56,650 bases of DNA. It comes from Bacteroides sp. GTDB lineage: Bacteria; Bacteroidota; Bacteroidia; Bacteroidales; SM23-62. Positions 1 to 8,949 of the stretch are shown in pieces. Numbering within the stretch: the stretch's first letter is position 1; the number at the start of each line of letters is the position of its first letter. Both the position numbers and the translations under genes were made by a program. Location of the stretch: assembly GCA_011053095.1 (NCBI GenBank), contig DRHS01000156.1, positions 1 to 56,650 on the forward strand, in the 5' to 3' direction. The notes beneath the pieces were generated by a model that was given only the letters and a program-made list of their open reading frames with translations, did not search any database and was not told where the DNA came from.

Positions 1-998
1 TCAACCCTGATGAGGCCTACCTGATTGATGTTTATCCGGTGATCAAAGGAGCTGTTCAATTCTTTATGGATTTCCTGGTTGAACATCCTAATGGCAAATG
101 GCTGGTTACCAATCCCTCCACATCACCTGAAAATCCACCCAAAGGGCCCGGTTATCGGTATTTCTTCGATGAAGTGACAGGGTCATATTATTTTACAACT
201 ATTTGTTACGGATCCTCAATCGATATGCAGATCCTGAGCGATCTGTTCGCGTATTACATTGAATCGGCAAAGGAACTGGGACTTGATCCTGGTTTTGCTG
301 CAGAGGTATCTGAAGCTCGTAGCAGATTGGTTCCCCCCCAGATAGGAATAGACGGAACCCTGCAGGAATGGACAGAAGACCTGGAACAGCTGGAGGATAA
401 ACACAGGCATTTCTCCCATATGTATGGTCTGTATCCCGGGAATGTGATTTCTGCTAAAAGGACCCCCCAGTTAATTGATGGATGCAAGGCCGTTCTTGAA
501 CAAAGGGGTGATGGCGGCACAGGTTTCTCAAGGGGATGGAAAATCGCTCTGTGGGCAAGGTTGTATGATGGAAACAGGGCAGAAAAGATCTTCAGTGGTT
601 ATATACAGGAACAGTGCTATCCCCAACTTTTCGCCAAATGTTTTACCCCCCTTCAAATTGACGGTACACAGGGTGTTGCGGCAGGCATAACAGAGATGCT
701 TATACAGTCGCATGAAGGAGTTATTGACCTGCTGCCCGCATTACCGGATAAGTGGGATGAGGGCAGGTTTGATGGTGTATGTGCCCGTGGTGGTTTTGAG
801 TTGGATATGACATGGAAGGATCAGACCCTTACTGCATTGGAAATTATATCAAGGGCCGGTGAAACCTGTCGCGTTGATGCAGGTGGAAGATTTAATGTTA
901 TGAAGGATGGAAAGAATATAAAAAGTAAAACACACAGAGACGGATCCATTGAATTCGAGACGATTGAAGGAGGTGTATATAAACTCATAAGGAGATAA
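1..998 (+). CDS. GH95 family alpha-L-fucosidase/galactosidase, C-terminal part (5' end outside window)
   Basis: The reading frame is open from base 3, so the gene starts upstream of the window and only about 331 C-terminal residues are visible. GH95 enzymes are inverting exo-glycosidases that remove terminal alpha-L-fucose, or in some members alpha-L-galactose. Visible family signatures are the LQEW stretch holding the general-acid Glu (codon 366-368), followed by HRHFSHMYGLYPG, then RGDGGTGFSRGWK, and the PLQIDGTQG segment with the catalytic-base Asp of the family's QIDGNFGG motif. The C-terminus holds the usual LLPALPDKW region and a small beta domain. The N-terminal signal, beta domain and N-x-N motif are outside the window. 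It is one of three GH95 genes here. The next gene starts one base after its stop, so they are co-transcribed. The family call is firm; the substrate is inferred. Confidence 0.9.
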   Translation, partial: NPDEAYLIDVYPVIKGAVQFFMDFLVEHPNGKWLVTNPSTSPENPPKGPGYRYFFDEVTGSYYFTTICYGSSIDMQILSDLFAYYIESAKELGLDPGFAAEVSEARSRLVPPQIGIDGTLQEWTEDLEQLEDKHRHFSHMYGLYPGNVISAKRTPQLIDGCKAVLEQRGDGGTGFSRGWKIALWARLYDGNRAEKIFSGYIQEQCYPQLFAKCFTPLQIDGTQGVAAGITEMLIQSHEGVIDLLPALPDKWDEGRFDGVCARGGFELDMTWKDQTLTALEIISRAGETCRVDAGGRFNVMKDGKNIKSKTHRDGSIEFETIEGGVYKLIRR

Positions 999-999
999 A

Positions 1000-2487
1000 A
1001 TGAGAAACTTCCTGCTCATCCTTGGTTTAGTAATTCTGGTACCGGGCGGTTGTAAAGACGATGTCCCCCTACCCAATATTCTGGTATTCCTGGCTGACGA
1101 CCTGGGTTATGGTGATCTTGGCTGCTATGGAAGCCCCATCATCCAAACCCCAAATATTGACCAACTTGCTGCCGAGGGAGTAAGGATGACCGATTGCCAC
1201 TCTGGAGGGACAGTATGTTCCCCTTCAAGATCTGCACTGTTAACAGGTAGGAATCCATACCGAAGCGGTTTTTTTTATATAAGCGGTGGAGACACATTCC
1301 TCCAGGATGATGAAGTCACCATTGCAGAGATTCTGCAGACCAGGGGCTATGAGACGAGTTTCTGGGGCAAGTGGCATCTTTCATACCTGGAGAAAGGAAG
1401 AAGGGATCAACCCGGACCCGGAGACCAGGGATTTGATTATTGGATGGGAACTACGGTAAATGCCTTTGATGGTCCCGCCAATGCCGGAAAATTCATCCGG
1501 AATGGTGAACCCGTAGGACAGGTAGAGGGATGGTACTGCGATGTGATCGTTGATGAAGCATGTGACTGGCTCAGAACCAAAAGGAACCCGGATAAGCCGT
1601 TCTTTATGTATGTTGCATCACATGAACCCCATACGCCAATTTCCCCGCCCCTGGAATACAGTGAGCGCTACAACAATCGGGAGACAGATGACCTCGAAAG
1701 AGGGATTGAATATGGCAGGGTAAAACGTCCCGTGAAAGATATTTCAGCAAATAAAAGTGAATATTATGGTACGGTCACCCAGCTTGACGATGCATTCGGC
1801 CGCCTGATGGCCGCCCTTGAAGGCCTGGGTTTGAAAAACAATACCCTGGTAATTTTTACGAGTGATAATGGTCCGGAAACCCCGGTTACTTTTGAAGAGT
1901 CACTGGGAGAATGGGAAGATCCGATCCGTGATAAGTGCTTCGGTTCACCGGGGAAATTGAAGGGCATGAAAAGATACCCCTACGAAGGAGGCCACAGAGT
2001 GCCGGGAATAGCCAGGTTCCCCGGGGTAATTCCGGAGGGCATAGAATCTGATATACTATTCAATGGTTGCGATTTTTTACCAACATTCTGCCAACTGGTT
2101 AATGTACAGGTGCCATCCGATCGGGCCATTGACGGAATGGATGCATTCGGGGCATTCTTAAATGAAAAGACGAAACGGGAAGTCCCATCCATATGGTTTT
2201 ATCCTCACTACGGCGATACCTACTTCAGGATGCCCCAGATGTCGATGCGGAAAGATGATTATACTCTGATTGGCTGGTTGCCTGAAAAACCGGATTCTTT
2301 AGACCTGAAGACTTGGATGATCATGCATGATCCTCAAAAATTCGAGTTATATGACGTGGCTCTTGATCCAAACCAAATAAGGGATATTTCAGAGCAGGAA
2401 CCTGATGTTGTCGCATCCCTTGGAAAGGAAATGACTCTTTTGTGGAGGGAAATGCGCGATGAGGGCCTGGCAAGAAAAAAAAGATAA
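1000..2487 (+). CDS. Type I (formylglycine-dependent) sulfatase, exported
   Basis: A 495-residue sulfatase of the alkaline-phosphatase fold (CAZy-style S1 type) that hydrolyses sulfate esters on a glycan. An N-terminal signal peptide ends near Cys18, so it may be a lipoprotein, although the lipobox (VPGGC) is atypical. Metal-binding Asp33-Asp34 lie in FLADDLGYGD. The modified Cys is Cys73 in the C-S-P-S-R signature, followed by ALLTGR. Downstream are GKWHLS, HEPHTPI, TSDNGPE and KGMKR...EGGHRVPGI, all expected in arylsulfatase-A-like enzymes. The start is the ATG one base after the GH95 stop; an A/G-rich stretch (aaggagat) at the end of GH95 could serve as a ribosome site. The pairing with GH95 suggests desulfation of a fucosylated glycan, but the substrate cannot be read from sequence. 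Confidence 0.92.
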   Translation: MRNFLLILGLVILVPGGCKDDVPLPNILVFLADDLGYGDLGCYGSPIIQTPNIDQLAAEGVRMTDCHSGGTVCSPSRSALLTGRNPYRSGFFYISGGDTFLQDDEVTIAEILQTRGYETSFWGKWHLSYLEKGRRDQPGPGDQGFDYWMGTTVNAFDGPANAGKFIRNGEPVGQVEGWYCDVIVDEACDWLRTKRNPDKPFFMYVASHEPHTPISPPLEYSERYNNRETDDLERGIEYGRVKRPVKDISANKSEYYGTVTQLDDAFGRLMAALEGLGLKNNTLVIFTSDNGPETPVTFEESLGEWEDPIRDKCFGSPGKLKGMKRYPYEGGHRVPGIARFPGVIPEGIESDILFNGCDFLPTFCQLVNVQVPSDRAIDGMDAFGAFLNEKTKREVPSIWFYPHYGDTYFRMPQMSMRKDDYTLIGWLPEKPDSLDLKTWMIMHDPQKFELYDVALDPNQIRDISEQEPDVVASLGKEMTLLWREMRDEGLARKKR

Positions 2488-2509
2488 TTCAATATATATC
2501 AATCTTCTT

Positions 2510-4756
2510 ATGAAAAATAGTTTTTTCCCAACCTTAATAGTTGTTGTCTCAGGATTTTTCTTCAGTGTTTCGGCAGAGGACAAATATCCTTCCGAACTAC
2601 TCCTCGAGGATATTTACAAGAACAATGTATTCACCCAGAAGGGGATCAATTCCCTTAGCTGGATGAAAGACAACAAAGGCTATTCCACACTGGAGACCAA
2701 TCAGGAAACAGGAGGAAAAGATATTGTGAGGTATGACGCAAAAACCGGCCGGAGGGATGTGCTGGTATCAACCAGCATGTTGATCCCAAAGGGAAAAAAG
2801 GATCCTCTGGCAATAAGGGAATATACCTGGTCGGCGGACAATCAAAAACTGTTGATTTTTACCAATACCAGGCGTGTCTGGCGTCGTCATACAAGGGGAG
2901 ATTACTGGGTATTAGACCTGCAGGAAGGCCACCTGCAACAACTTGGCCGGGGCATGGAACCCGCAAGGCTAATGTTTACCAAATTCTCATCAGACGCTAC
3001 AAAGGCCGGATATGTATACAAGAATAACATTTATGTAGAAACCCTGGAAACGGGCCGGATCACACAATTGACATTCGATGGTGATGATAAAATTGTGAAC
3101 GGGACATTTGACTGGGCTTATGAAGAAGAGTTTCATTGCCGGGATGGATTCCGCTGGAGCCCGGATGGCAAAAATATTGCCTACTGGCACTCCAATACAG
3201 AGGGAACGGGGACATTCTACCTGATTAATAATATTGATTCCATCTATTCCGTGCCTATCCCCCTTCCTTATCCGAAAGTCGGTACCACAAACTCTGCCGT
3301 AAAAGTAGGGGTAGTGTCTTCCGAAGGTGGCGAAAGCCGCTGGTTTGACATTCCTGGCGATATGCGAAATGATTACCTCCCGAGAATGGATTTCATTCCA
3401 AATTCTAACGAGGTAATGATCCAGCAAATGAATCGTTTGCAGAACAGGAATACAATATGGACCGCCGATGTCAATACCATGGAAATAAACAAGATCCATG
3501 TCGAAAATGACGAGGCATTTCTGGATATCCACGACAATATCATGTGGCTTGATGATGAGAAATATTTTACATGGACCAGTGAAAAAGATGGCTGGATGCA
3601 TCTTTATAAAATATCCAGGGATGGGAAAGATGAAATGCTGATCACAAGGGGTGAGTTTGATATTGTCAGGATCAGCTGCATTGATCCTAAGGGTGGCTAC
3701 GTCTACTATATTGCCTCGCCTGACAAACCGACAGAAAGATATCTATACAAGAGCAGACTTGACGGTAAGGGTCAGGCAGAAAGGGTTACACCCGGGGATA
3801 TGACAGGTCAGCATTCCTACCAGATATCGGCCAATGCAAGCTGGGCCATTCATACCTTTCAGAATGTTACCACTCCAAATCATTATCAATTGATATCACT
3901 TCCGCGCCATAAGTCCATCCGTTTGCTGGAGGACAATGCAGGGGCAAAGGACTGGTTCGAAGCTTTAACACTCAATCCAAAAGAATTTTTCAGGGTTGAT
4001 ATCGGTATTGCTGAGCTGGATGGCTGGATGATCAAACCCCCTGGATTTGATGCTTCGAAGAAGTACCCGGTCATAATATATATTTACGGAGAGCCCGCCG
4101 GAGCTACAGTACAGAACAACTGGGGAGGGGGCGATCTCTGGCACCAGTACATGGCAAGCCTGGGTTACGTGGTGATGAGCCTGGATCCGAGGGGTACAAA
4201 ATCTCCCAGGGGAAGGGAATGGAGAAAAGTGATTTATGGAAAGATAGGAATCGTGGCCGGAAATGATCATGCCGCCGGTATGAGAGAGATTTTGAAGAAG
4301 TACGCTTTCATGGATGCTGAGAGAGTCGGAATCTGGGGATGGAGCGGAGGTGGACAAATGACCCTGAACTGCCTCTTTAGATACCCGGATATTTACAAGG
4401 CCGGCATTGCAGTGGCATTTGTCAGCAATCAGCGTTTATACGATGCGATTTACCAGGAACGATATATGGGATTGCCTTCCGAAAATGAATATGGATACAG
4501 GGAAGGATCCCCCATTTTTCATGCCCATAAACTGGAGGGTGAACTGCTGATCATGCATGGTACTGCCGATGACAATGTTCATTACCAGAGCTTTGAAATG
4601 CTGGTTGATGAGTTGGTCAGGCATAATAAAATGTTCCAGATGATGGCTTATCCCATGAGGTCTCACGGGATAAGGGAAAGGGAAAACACAAGCTACCATC
4701 TGCGGCAGGTAATGGAAAGGTTCTGGTTGGAACGTCTTCCTGCGGGAGCGAGATAA
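2510..4756 (+). CDS. Dipeptidyl peptidase IV-like serine peptidase (S9 family), exported
   Basis: A 748-residue protein with a signal peptide (MKNSFFPTL... to FSVSAED), an N-terminal DPP-IV beta-propeller and a C-terminal alpha/beta-hydrolase domain. The triad is visible: Ser612 in GWSGGG, Asp687 in GTADDNVH and His719 in SHGI. The double-Glu motif that holds the substrate N-terminus in DPP-IV is present as YEEE at residues 204-207. The reaction expected of the family is release of N-terminal dipeptides, usually with Pro or Ala at position two, in the periplasm. An in-frame ATG at 2459 would overlap the sulfatase by 29 bases and place 17 polar residues before the signal peptide, so 2510 is preferred. 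A peptidase inside a glycosidase/sulfatase cluster suggests a glycopeptide substrate, and it fits with the M60 protease at 48277. Confidence 0.93.
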   Translation: MKNSFFPTLIVVVSGFFFSVSAEDKYPSELLLEDIYKNNVFTQKGINSLSWMKDNKGYSTLETNQETGGKDIVRYDAKTGRRDVLVSTSMLIPKGKKDPLAIREYTWSADNQKLLIFTNTRRVWRRHTRGDYWVLDLQEGHLQQLGRGMEPARLMFTKFSSDATKAGYVYKNNIYVETLETGRITQLTFDGDDKIVNGTFDWAYEEEFHCRDGFRWSPDGKNIAYWHSNTEGTGTFYLINNIDSIYSVPIPLPYPKVGTTNSAVKVGVVSSEGGESRWFDIPGDMRNDYLPRMDFIPNSNEVMIQQMNRLQNRNTIWTADVNTMEINKIHVENDEAFLDIHDNIMWLDDEKYFTWTSEKDGWMHLYKISRDGKDEMLITRGEFDIVRISCIDPKGGYVYYIASPDKPTERYLYKSRLDGKGQAERVTPGDMTGQHSYQISANASWAIHTFQNVTTPNHYQLISLPRHKSIRLLEDNAGAKDWFEALTLNPKEFFRVDIGIAELDGWMIKPPGFDASKKYPVIIYIYGEPAGATVQNNWGGGDLWHQYMASLGYVVMSLDPRGTKSPRGREWRKVIYGKIGIVAGNDHAAGMREILKKYAFMDAERVGIWGWSGGGQMTLNCLFRYPDIYKAGIAVAFVSNQRLYDAIYQERYMGLPSENEYGYREGSPIFHAHKLEGELLIMHGTADDNVHYQSFEMLVDELVRHNKMFQMMAYPMRSHGIRERENTSYHLRQVMERFWLERLPAGAR

Positions 4757-4792
4757 AAATTTATGACTGGATATTATTAAACAAACGAGATT

Positions 4793-6850
4793 ATGAGAAC
4801 GATTTTGGCCGGAATTCTTTTCCTGATGCCGATAGTTATATTGGGACAGGATGCAAAAATTTTAATGCACTGGGGATTTGAGGATGTCGAAAACCGAAAC
4901 CTGATTGAAGCATCAAGCGGTATTGCTGATACCATTGAGGGAAATTTCGATCCTGCTCCAGGGGTATTGGGACAGGGATTGCGTTTCGATGGTTTTACTA
5001 CATGTGTCAAAAGGAGCAGCATTGACAAAGCCTCAACCGGAGATGAGTTCACGGTTGAAGCCTGGGTTGCCCTCGGAAATTATCCCTGGAACTGGTGTCC
5101 TGTCCTGACCACAGAATCGAACGAAACAATGGGATACCGGCTCATGATAGGTCCTCTGGGACAGGCATCCTTTGAAGCTGCCATTAACGAACAATGGATC
5201 TCCTGCTCCAGCGAAACGGAAGCCCTTCCGTTAAGGAAATGGATACATATTACCGGTGTTTTTAAGGCTGATGAAAGCATGACACTCTATATTAACGGAG
5301 AACTGAAGGCTGAAAACAAGATCAACGGTTCCATCTCTGATCCCATGTACGACTGTACGATTGGTATGGTTGCAGCAGCTTCCAAACCCTCAGATATTCA
5401 CCGTACATGGGGAACCATTGCTGCATATTACGGGATAGATGGGATCCTGGACGAGATATCCGTCTTCGATATGGCCCTTACCCCAGATGAAGTGCTCAAA
5501 AGTTACAGCGAGAAAAATGTTCCGAAGGCAGATATTGCTCCCCGCAAATTACCTGACATAGAAGAGCATCCTGGCAGTTTTGGTGCATTTTATACCAAAC
5601 TAAAATATTATCCCGGCTGGGATGATCTCTGGCCGGTAGAACAGGATCCGGATATTGTGGTCTGTTTCGATAAATCGCCCATCAAACTCATATTCTGGCG
5701 GGGGATTCGATACGCTGCGTCATGGGTATCCGAGAACAATAACTGGATGAGTGACCAGAGCGTTGAAGCCTGGGAACATGGGGAAAAAGACAGAGAGGGC
5801 TGTTTTGAGCACATGCAGGACCGGCATTGCAGGTTTTCACATGTCAGAATCATTGAGAATACCGATGCACGTATTGTAGTTCACTGGAGGTACGCACCCG
5901 TCAGTGCTTATAACAATACCTGGCATCCTGATCCGAAAACAGGATGGGAATGCTGGATCGATGAATACTATTATATTTATCCCGATGCCACAGCCATCCG
6001 GAAGGTATCCTGGAAGAAAGGAAGCCTTGGCTATCCAAGGCAATTCCAGGAAACCCTGGCTTTGATTCATCCGGGACAAAAGATATCGGATTTGCTTGAA
6101 ACGGACTTTGCACTGGTAGGGGATTATGAAGGGAACACTGGCAAGCAATCCTTTGTTGAAGACCCGAATGTACCACCCTTCGGACCATTTAACTGGGACC
6201 AAAACCATGACTATACCATACAGCAATATGGATTTAAATCACAGCATAAACCCTTTATTTGTTTCGAACCAGGCAATAAAATATTTCTCCGGAACGGAAA
6301 ACTGGGTTCCTATGACATGGCGGGGGGCTGCAATCATTTTCCTGTGGGACAGGCCAGATGTGATGGACGAACTACCAGGATGTCCGACCGTCCTTCCCAT
6401 GCGACCTCTTTCCCGATCTCAGATCCGGTGATCCATGAGAAGGGGGACCGTTATTTCTGGAATGGCCTCTATGGGATGAATGATATGGATCTGACCGAAC
6501 TGACTGCATTTGGAAGATCCTGGGCATATGCACCCGAAGTATCTGTAAATGGATCCGGTTTTCACTCTGCCGGATACGACGGAAGTGAAAGATGTTACCA
6601 GATTGAGAACAGCGAGGGCAAAGCCGGTGAGCTCAAGATGACCCTCGCAGGCAGCAGTGACACACCTGTACATAACCCTGCCTTCTACATAAGAAACTGG
6701 AATGCCGATGGTGCAAGCGTGTTGGTAGACGGCAAGGAACTACAGGATTGCAAAACAGGGATTCATCATAAACTGGAGGGCAAAGATCTGATCGTATTTC
6801 TCAGGATGAAATCCAATTCCAATGTGATTGTAAGTATTAAGCCTGAATAA
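4793..6850 (+). CDS. LamG-domain exported protein of unrecognised family (copy 1 of 3)
   Basis: A 685-residue protein with a signal peptide (ending near Gly18-Gln19), a concanavalin-A-like LamG domain at about residues 22-240 (FTVEAWVALG, TLYINGEL, GILDEISVFDMALT), and a large C-terminal module from about residue 262 that I do not recognise. That module has aromatic and acidic blocks shared with the other two copies: FWRG, CFEHMQDRHCRFSHVR, IENTDARIVVHWRYAP, DEYYYIYPDA, CNHFPVGQARCDGRT, YGMNDMD, FGRSW and HNPAFYI.NW. The density of Trp, Tyr, Asp and Glu and the LamG partner would suit carbohydrate binding or cleavage, but no catalytic motif of a named family is visible. The paralog starts 8 bases after its stop. 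It probably acts outside the cytoplasm on the same glycan as the flanking GH95 and sulfatase. The LamG call is firm; the function is unknown. Confidence 0.85.
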   Translation: MRTILAGILFLMPIVILGQDAKILMHWGFEDVENRNLIEASSGIADTIEGNFDPAPGVLGQGLRFDGFTTCVKRSSIDKASTGDEFTVEAWVALGNYPWNWCPVLTTESNETMGYRLMIGPLGQASFEAAINEQWISCSSETEALPLRKWIHITGVFKADESMTLYINGELKAENKINGSISDPMYDCTIGMVAAASKPSDIHRTWGTIAAYYGIDGILDEISVFDMALTPDEVLKSYSEKNVPKADIAPRKLPDIEEHPGSFGAFYTKLKYYPGWDDLWPVEQDPDIVVCFDKSPIKLIFWRGIRYAASWVSENNNWMSDQSVEAWEHGEKDREGCFEHMQDRHCRFSHVRIIENTDARIVVHWRYAPVSAYNNTWHPDPKTGWECWIDEYYYIYPDATAIRKVSWKKGSLGYPRQFQETLALIHPGQKISDLLETDFALVGDYEGNTGKQSFVEDPNVPPFGPFNWDQNHDYTIQQYGFKSQHKPFICFEPGNKIFLRNGKLGSYDMAGGCNHFPVGQARCDGRTTRMSDRPSHATSFPISDPVIHEKGDRYFWNGLYGMNDMDLTELTAFGRSWAYAPEVSVNGSGFHSAGYDGSERCYQIENSEGKAGELKMTLAGSSDTPVHNPAFYIRNWNADGASVLVDGKELQDCKTGIHHKLEGKDLIVFLRMKSNSNVIVSIKPE

Positions 6851-6858
6851 TTTATATC

Positions 6859-8904
6859 ATGAATATTATCTTCCTGGGTCTGCTTTGTTTATTGCCAGCT
6901 CTGCTTTCAGCACAGGAAAGTACCCCCCTGGTGCATTGGGATTTTGAGAGGGTTGAAAACAGGAACCTGCTTGACAAGTTTGGGAATTTATCCGATACAA
7001 TCGAAGGGAATTTCGAATTTGCAGAAGGGATATTGGGTCAGGGATTGCGGTTTGACGGCTTTACAACCTGTGTAAGGAGAGAAGGTTCAAAAAAAACATT
7101 GGGCCAGGAATTTACTATTGAAGCATGGGTAGCTCCGGGAAGCTATCCCTGGAACTGGTGTCCCGTATTAAGCACCGCATCAGCTGAGACCAAAGGATTC
7201 AGAATGTTGATGGGTCCCTTGGGACAAGCCTCTTTTGAATGTGCCATCGGGGAGCAATGGATAGGCTGTACCAGTGAGGAAGAGGCCGTAACGCTCAGGG
7301 AATGGACACAAATAATTGGGGTGCTCCGGTCCGGCGGCAAAATGGAAATATACGTCAATGGCAAGTTGGCAGGAAGCAACCAGGTAAACGCTGAGCTCAT
7401 CCATCCCCGTTCCGGCATATGTATAGGCATGGTAACCTCAGCGGAAAAACCTTCCGATATCCACCGTACATGGGGCACCGTCGCTTCATATTACGGGATA
7501 GACGGGATCATGGATGAAATAAAAATATACAACAAGGCCCTGTCTGGACAAGAGGTATGGCAGAATTTTGACAATTATAATATTCCTGTTGCGGATATCC
7601 CGGCTCGCAGACTGCCTGTAATTAAAAATCATCCTTCCCGGTTCGGGGCATATTATACAAAACTAAAATACTACCCTGGATGGGATAATTTATGGCCTGT
7701 AGGGGAGGATCCTGATATTGTTGTTTGTTTCGATCAATCTCCCGTCAAACTAATTTTCTGGAGGGGGATACGGTACGGCGCGTCCTGGGTAACTGAAAAC
7801 GGAAACTGGATGACGGATCAGAGTGTGGAAGCCTGGGAACATGGTGCCAATGACAGGGAAGGCTGTTTCGAACACATGCAGGACAGGCACTGCAGGTTCT
7901 CACATGTCAGGATCATTGAGAACACCGATGCCCGTATTGTCGTTCACTGGAGGTATGCCCCAACCAGTGCCAGTCTCAATACCTGGCGGCCCGATCCCAA
8001 AACCGGATGGGAATGCTGGATTGATGAGTATTATTATATCTACCCGGATGCTTCTGCGATCCGGAAAGTGTCCTGGAAAAAGGGAAGTCTGGGATATCCT
8101 CGTCAATTCCAGGAATCACTTCCCCTGCTCGCTCCGGGTATGGTAGTTTCTGACCTGCTGGAGAAGGAATATGCCCTGGTGGCCGATTACGATAATAGCA
8201 TGGACAAATCATCTTACCTTGAGGATCCGGAAAATTCTCCCTATGGTGCCTCGGCAACCAAACCCTATACCATACAGCAATATCAATTCAAGTCTGAGAA
8301 CAAACCCTATATTTTATTTGAACCAGGCAATGAAATGTGGCTCAGAAATGCTGGTCTTGGTGCCTATGACAAGGTCCAGGGTTGCAATCATTTTCCGGTC
8401 GGACAGGCACGTTGTGACGGGCGGACATCAAGGATATCGGACCGGCCTTCTTCCTTTAACGGCTTCCCGATTTCCGATCCCCCTGTAAATGAATACGGTG
8501 ACAGAAATTACTGGTGTGGAGTTTATGGCATGAATGAAATGGACATCCATGAGTTGTCAGATTTTGGAAGATCCTGGGCATATGCACCAGCACTATTGGT
8601 TCAAACCCCCGCCACAGAATCAAAAGGATACGACAGGAGCCAAAGATGTTATCAGCTTAGAAACAAGGATGGTGATCCGGGTAAAATCGAGTTCATGCTT
8701 GAAGGCAGCCAGGAATCACCCATACATAATCCGGCATTTTATATCAAGAACTGGAACGCTGAAAAGGTCCGGGTACTCATCGATGGCAAGGAGATAAAGA
8801 ATGCGAGGACCGGAACCGATCATACCCTTGAGGGTAGGGACCTTGTCGTTTTTTTGAATTTGGAAAGCAGGTCAAAATTAAATATCACCTTTTCCCCTGA
8901 ATAG
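6859..8904 (+). CDS. LamG-domain exported protein of unrecognised family (copy 2 of 3, tandem duplicate)
   Basis: A 681-residue protein that matches the 4793 product along its whole length: signal peptide to about residue 18, LamG at about 22-240 (FTIEAWVAPGSYPWNWCPVL, GIMDEIKIYNKALSG), and the same C-terminal module from about residue 262. By eye the two are identical at most positions through CFEHMQDRHCRFSHVRIIEN, DEYYYIYPDA and GSLGYPRQFQE. They differ most in a variable stretch around residues 440-480 and after residue 560. The close similarity and 8-base spacing point to tandem duplication within the operon, and retention of all conserved blocks suggests both are functional. A GH95-like gene follows 45 bases downstream. 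The biochemical role is unknown. Confidence 0.85.
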   Translation: MNIIFLGLLCLLPALLSAQESTPLVHWDFERVENRNLLDKFGNLSDTIEGNFEFAEGILGQGLRFDGFTTCVRREGSKKTLGQEFTIEAWVAPGSYPWNWCPVLSTASAETKGFRMLMGPLGQASFECAIGEQWIGCTSEEEAVTLREWTQIIGVLRSGGKMEIYVNGKLAGSNQVNAELIHPRSGICIGMVTSAEKPSDIHRTWGTVASYYGIDGIMDEIKIYNKALSGQEVWQNFDNYNIPVADIPARRLPVIKNHPSRFGAYYTKLKYYPGWDNLWPVGEDPDIVVCFDQSPVKLIFWRGIRYGASWVTENGNWMTDQSVEAWEHGANDREGCFEHMQDRHCRFSHVRIIENTDARIVVHWRYAPTSASLNTWRPDPKTGWECWIDEYYYIYPDASAIRKVSWKKGSLGYPRQFQESLPLLAPGMVVSDLLEKEYALVADYDNSMDKSSYLEDPENSPYGASATKPYTIQQYQFKSENKPYILFEPGNEMWLRNAGLGAYDKVQGCNHFPVGQARCDGRTSRISDRPSSFNGFPISDPPVNEYGDRNYWCGVYGMNEMDIHELSDFGRSWAYAPALLVQTPATESKGYDRSQRCYQLRNKDGDPGKIEFMLEGSQESPIHNPAFYIKNWNAEKVRVLIDGKEIKNARTGTDHTLEGRDLVVFLNLESRSKLNITFSPE

Positions 8905-8949
8905 CAGCATAGCTGGTTTTGAACAATAACCACAAAAAATCTTGATAGT

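Noticed and set aside
2990-3601. A 203-codon open frame on the minus strand within the DPP-IV-like gene.
   Set aside because: The plus-strand peptidase is fully conserved across this region, so the frame is a shadow.
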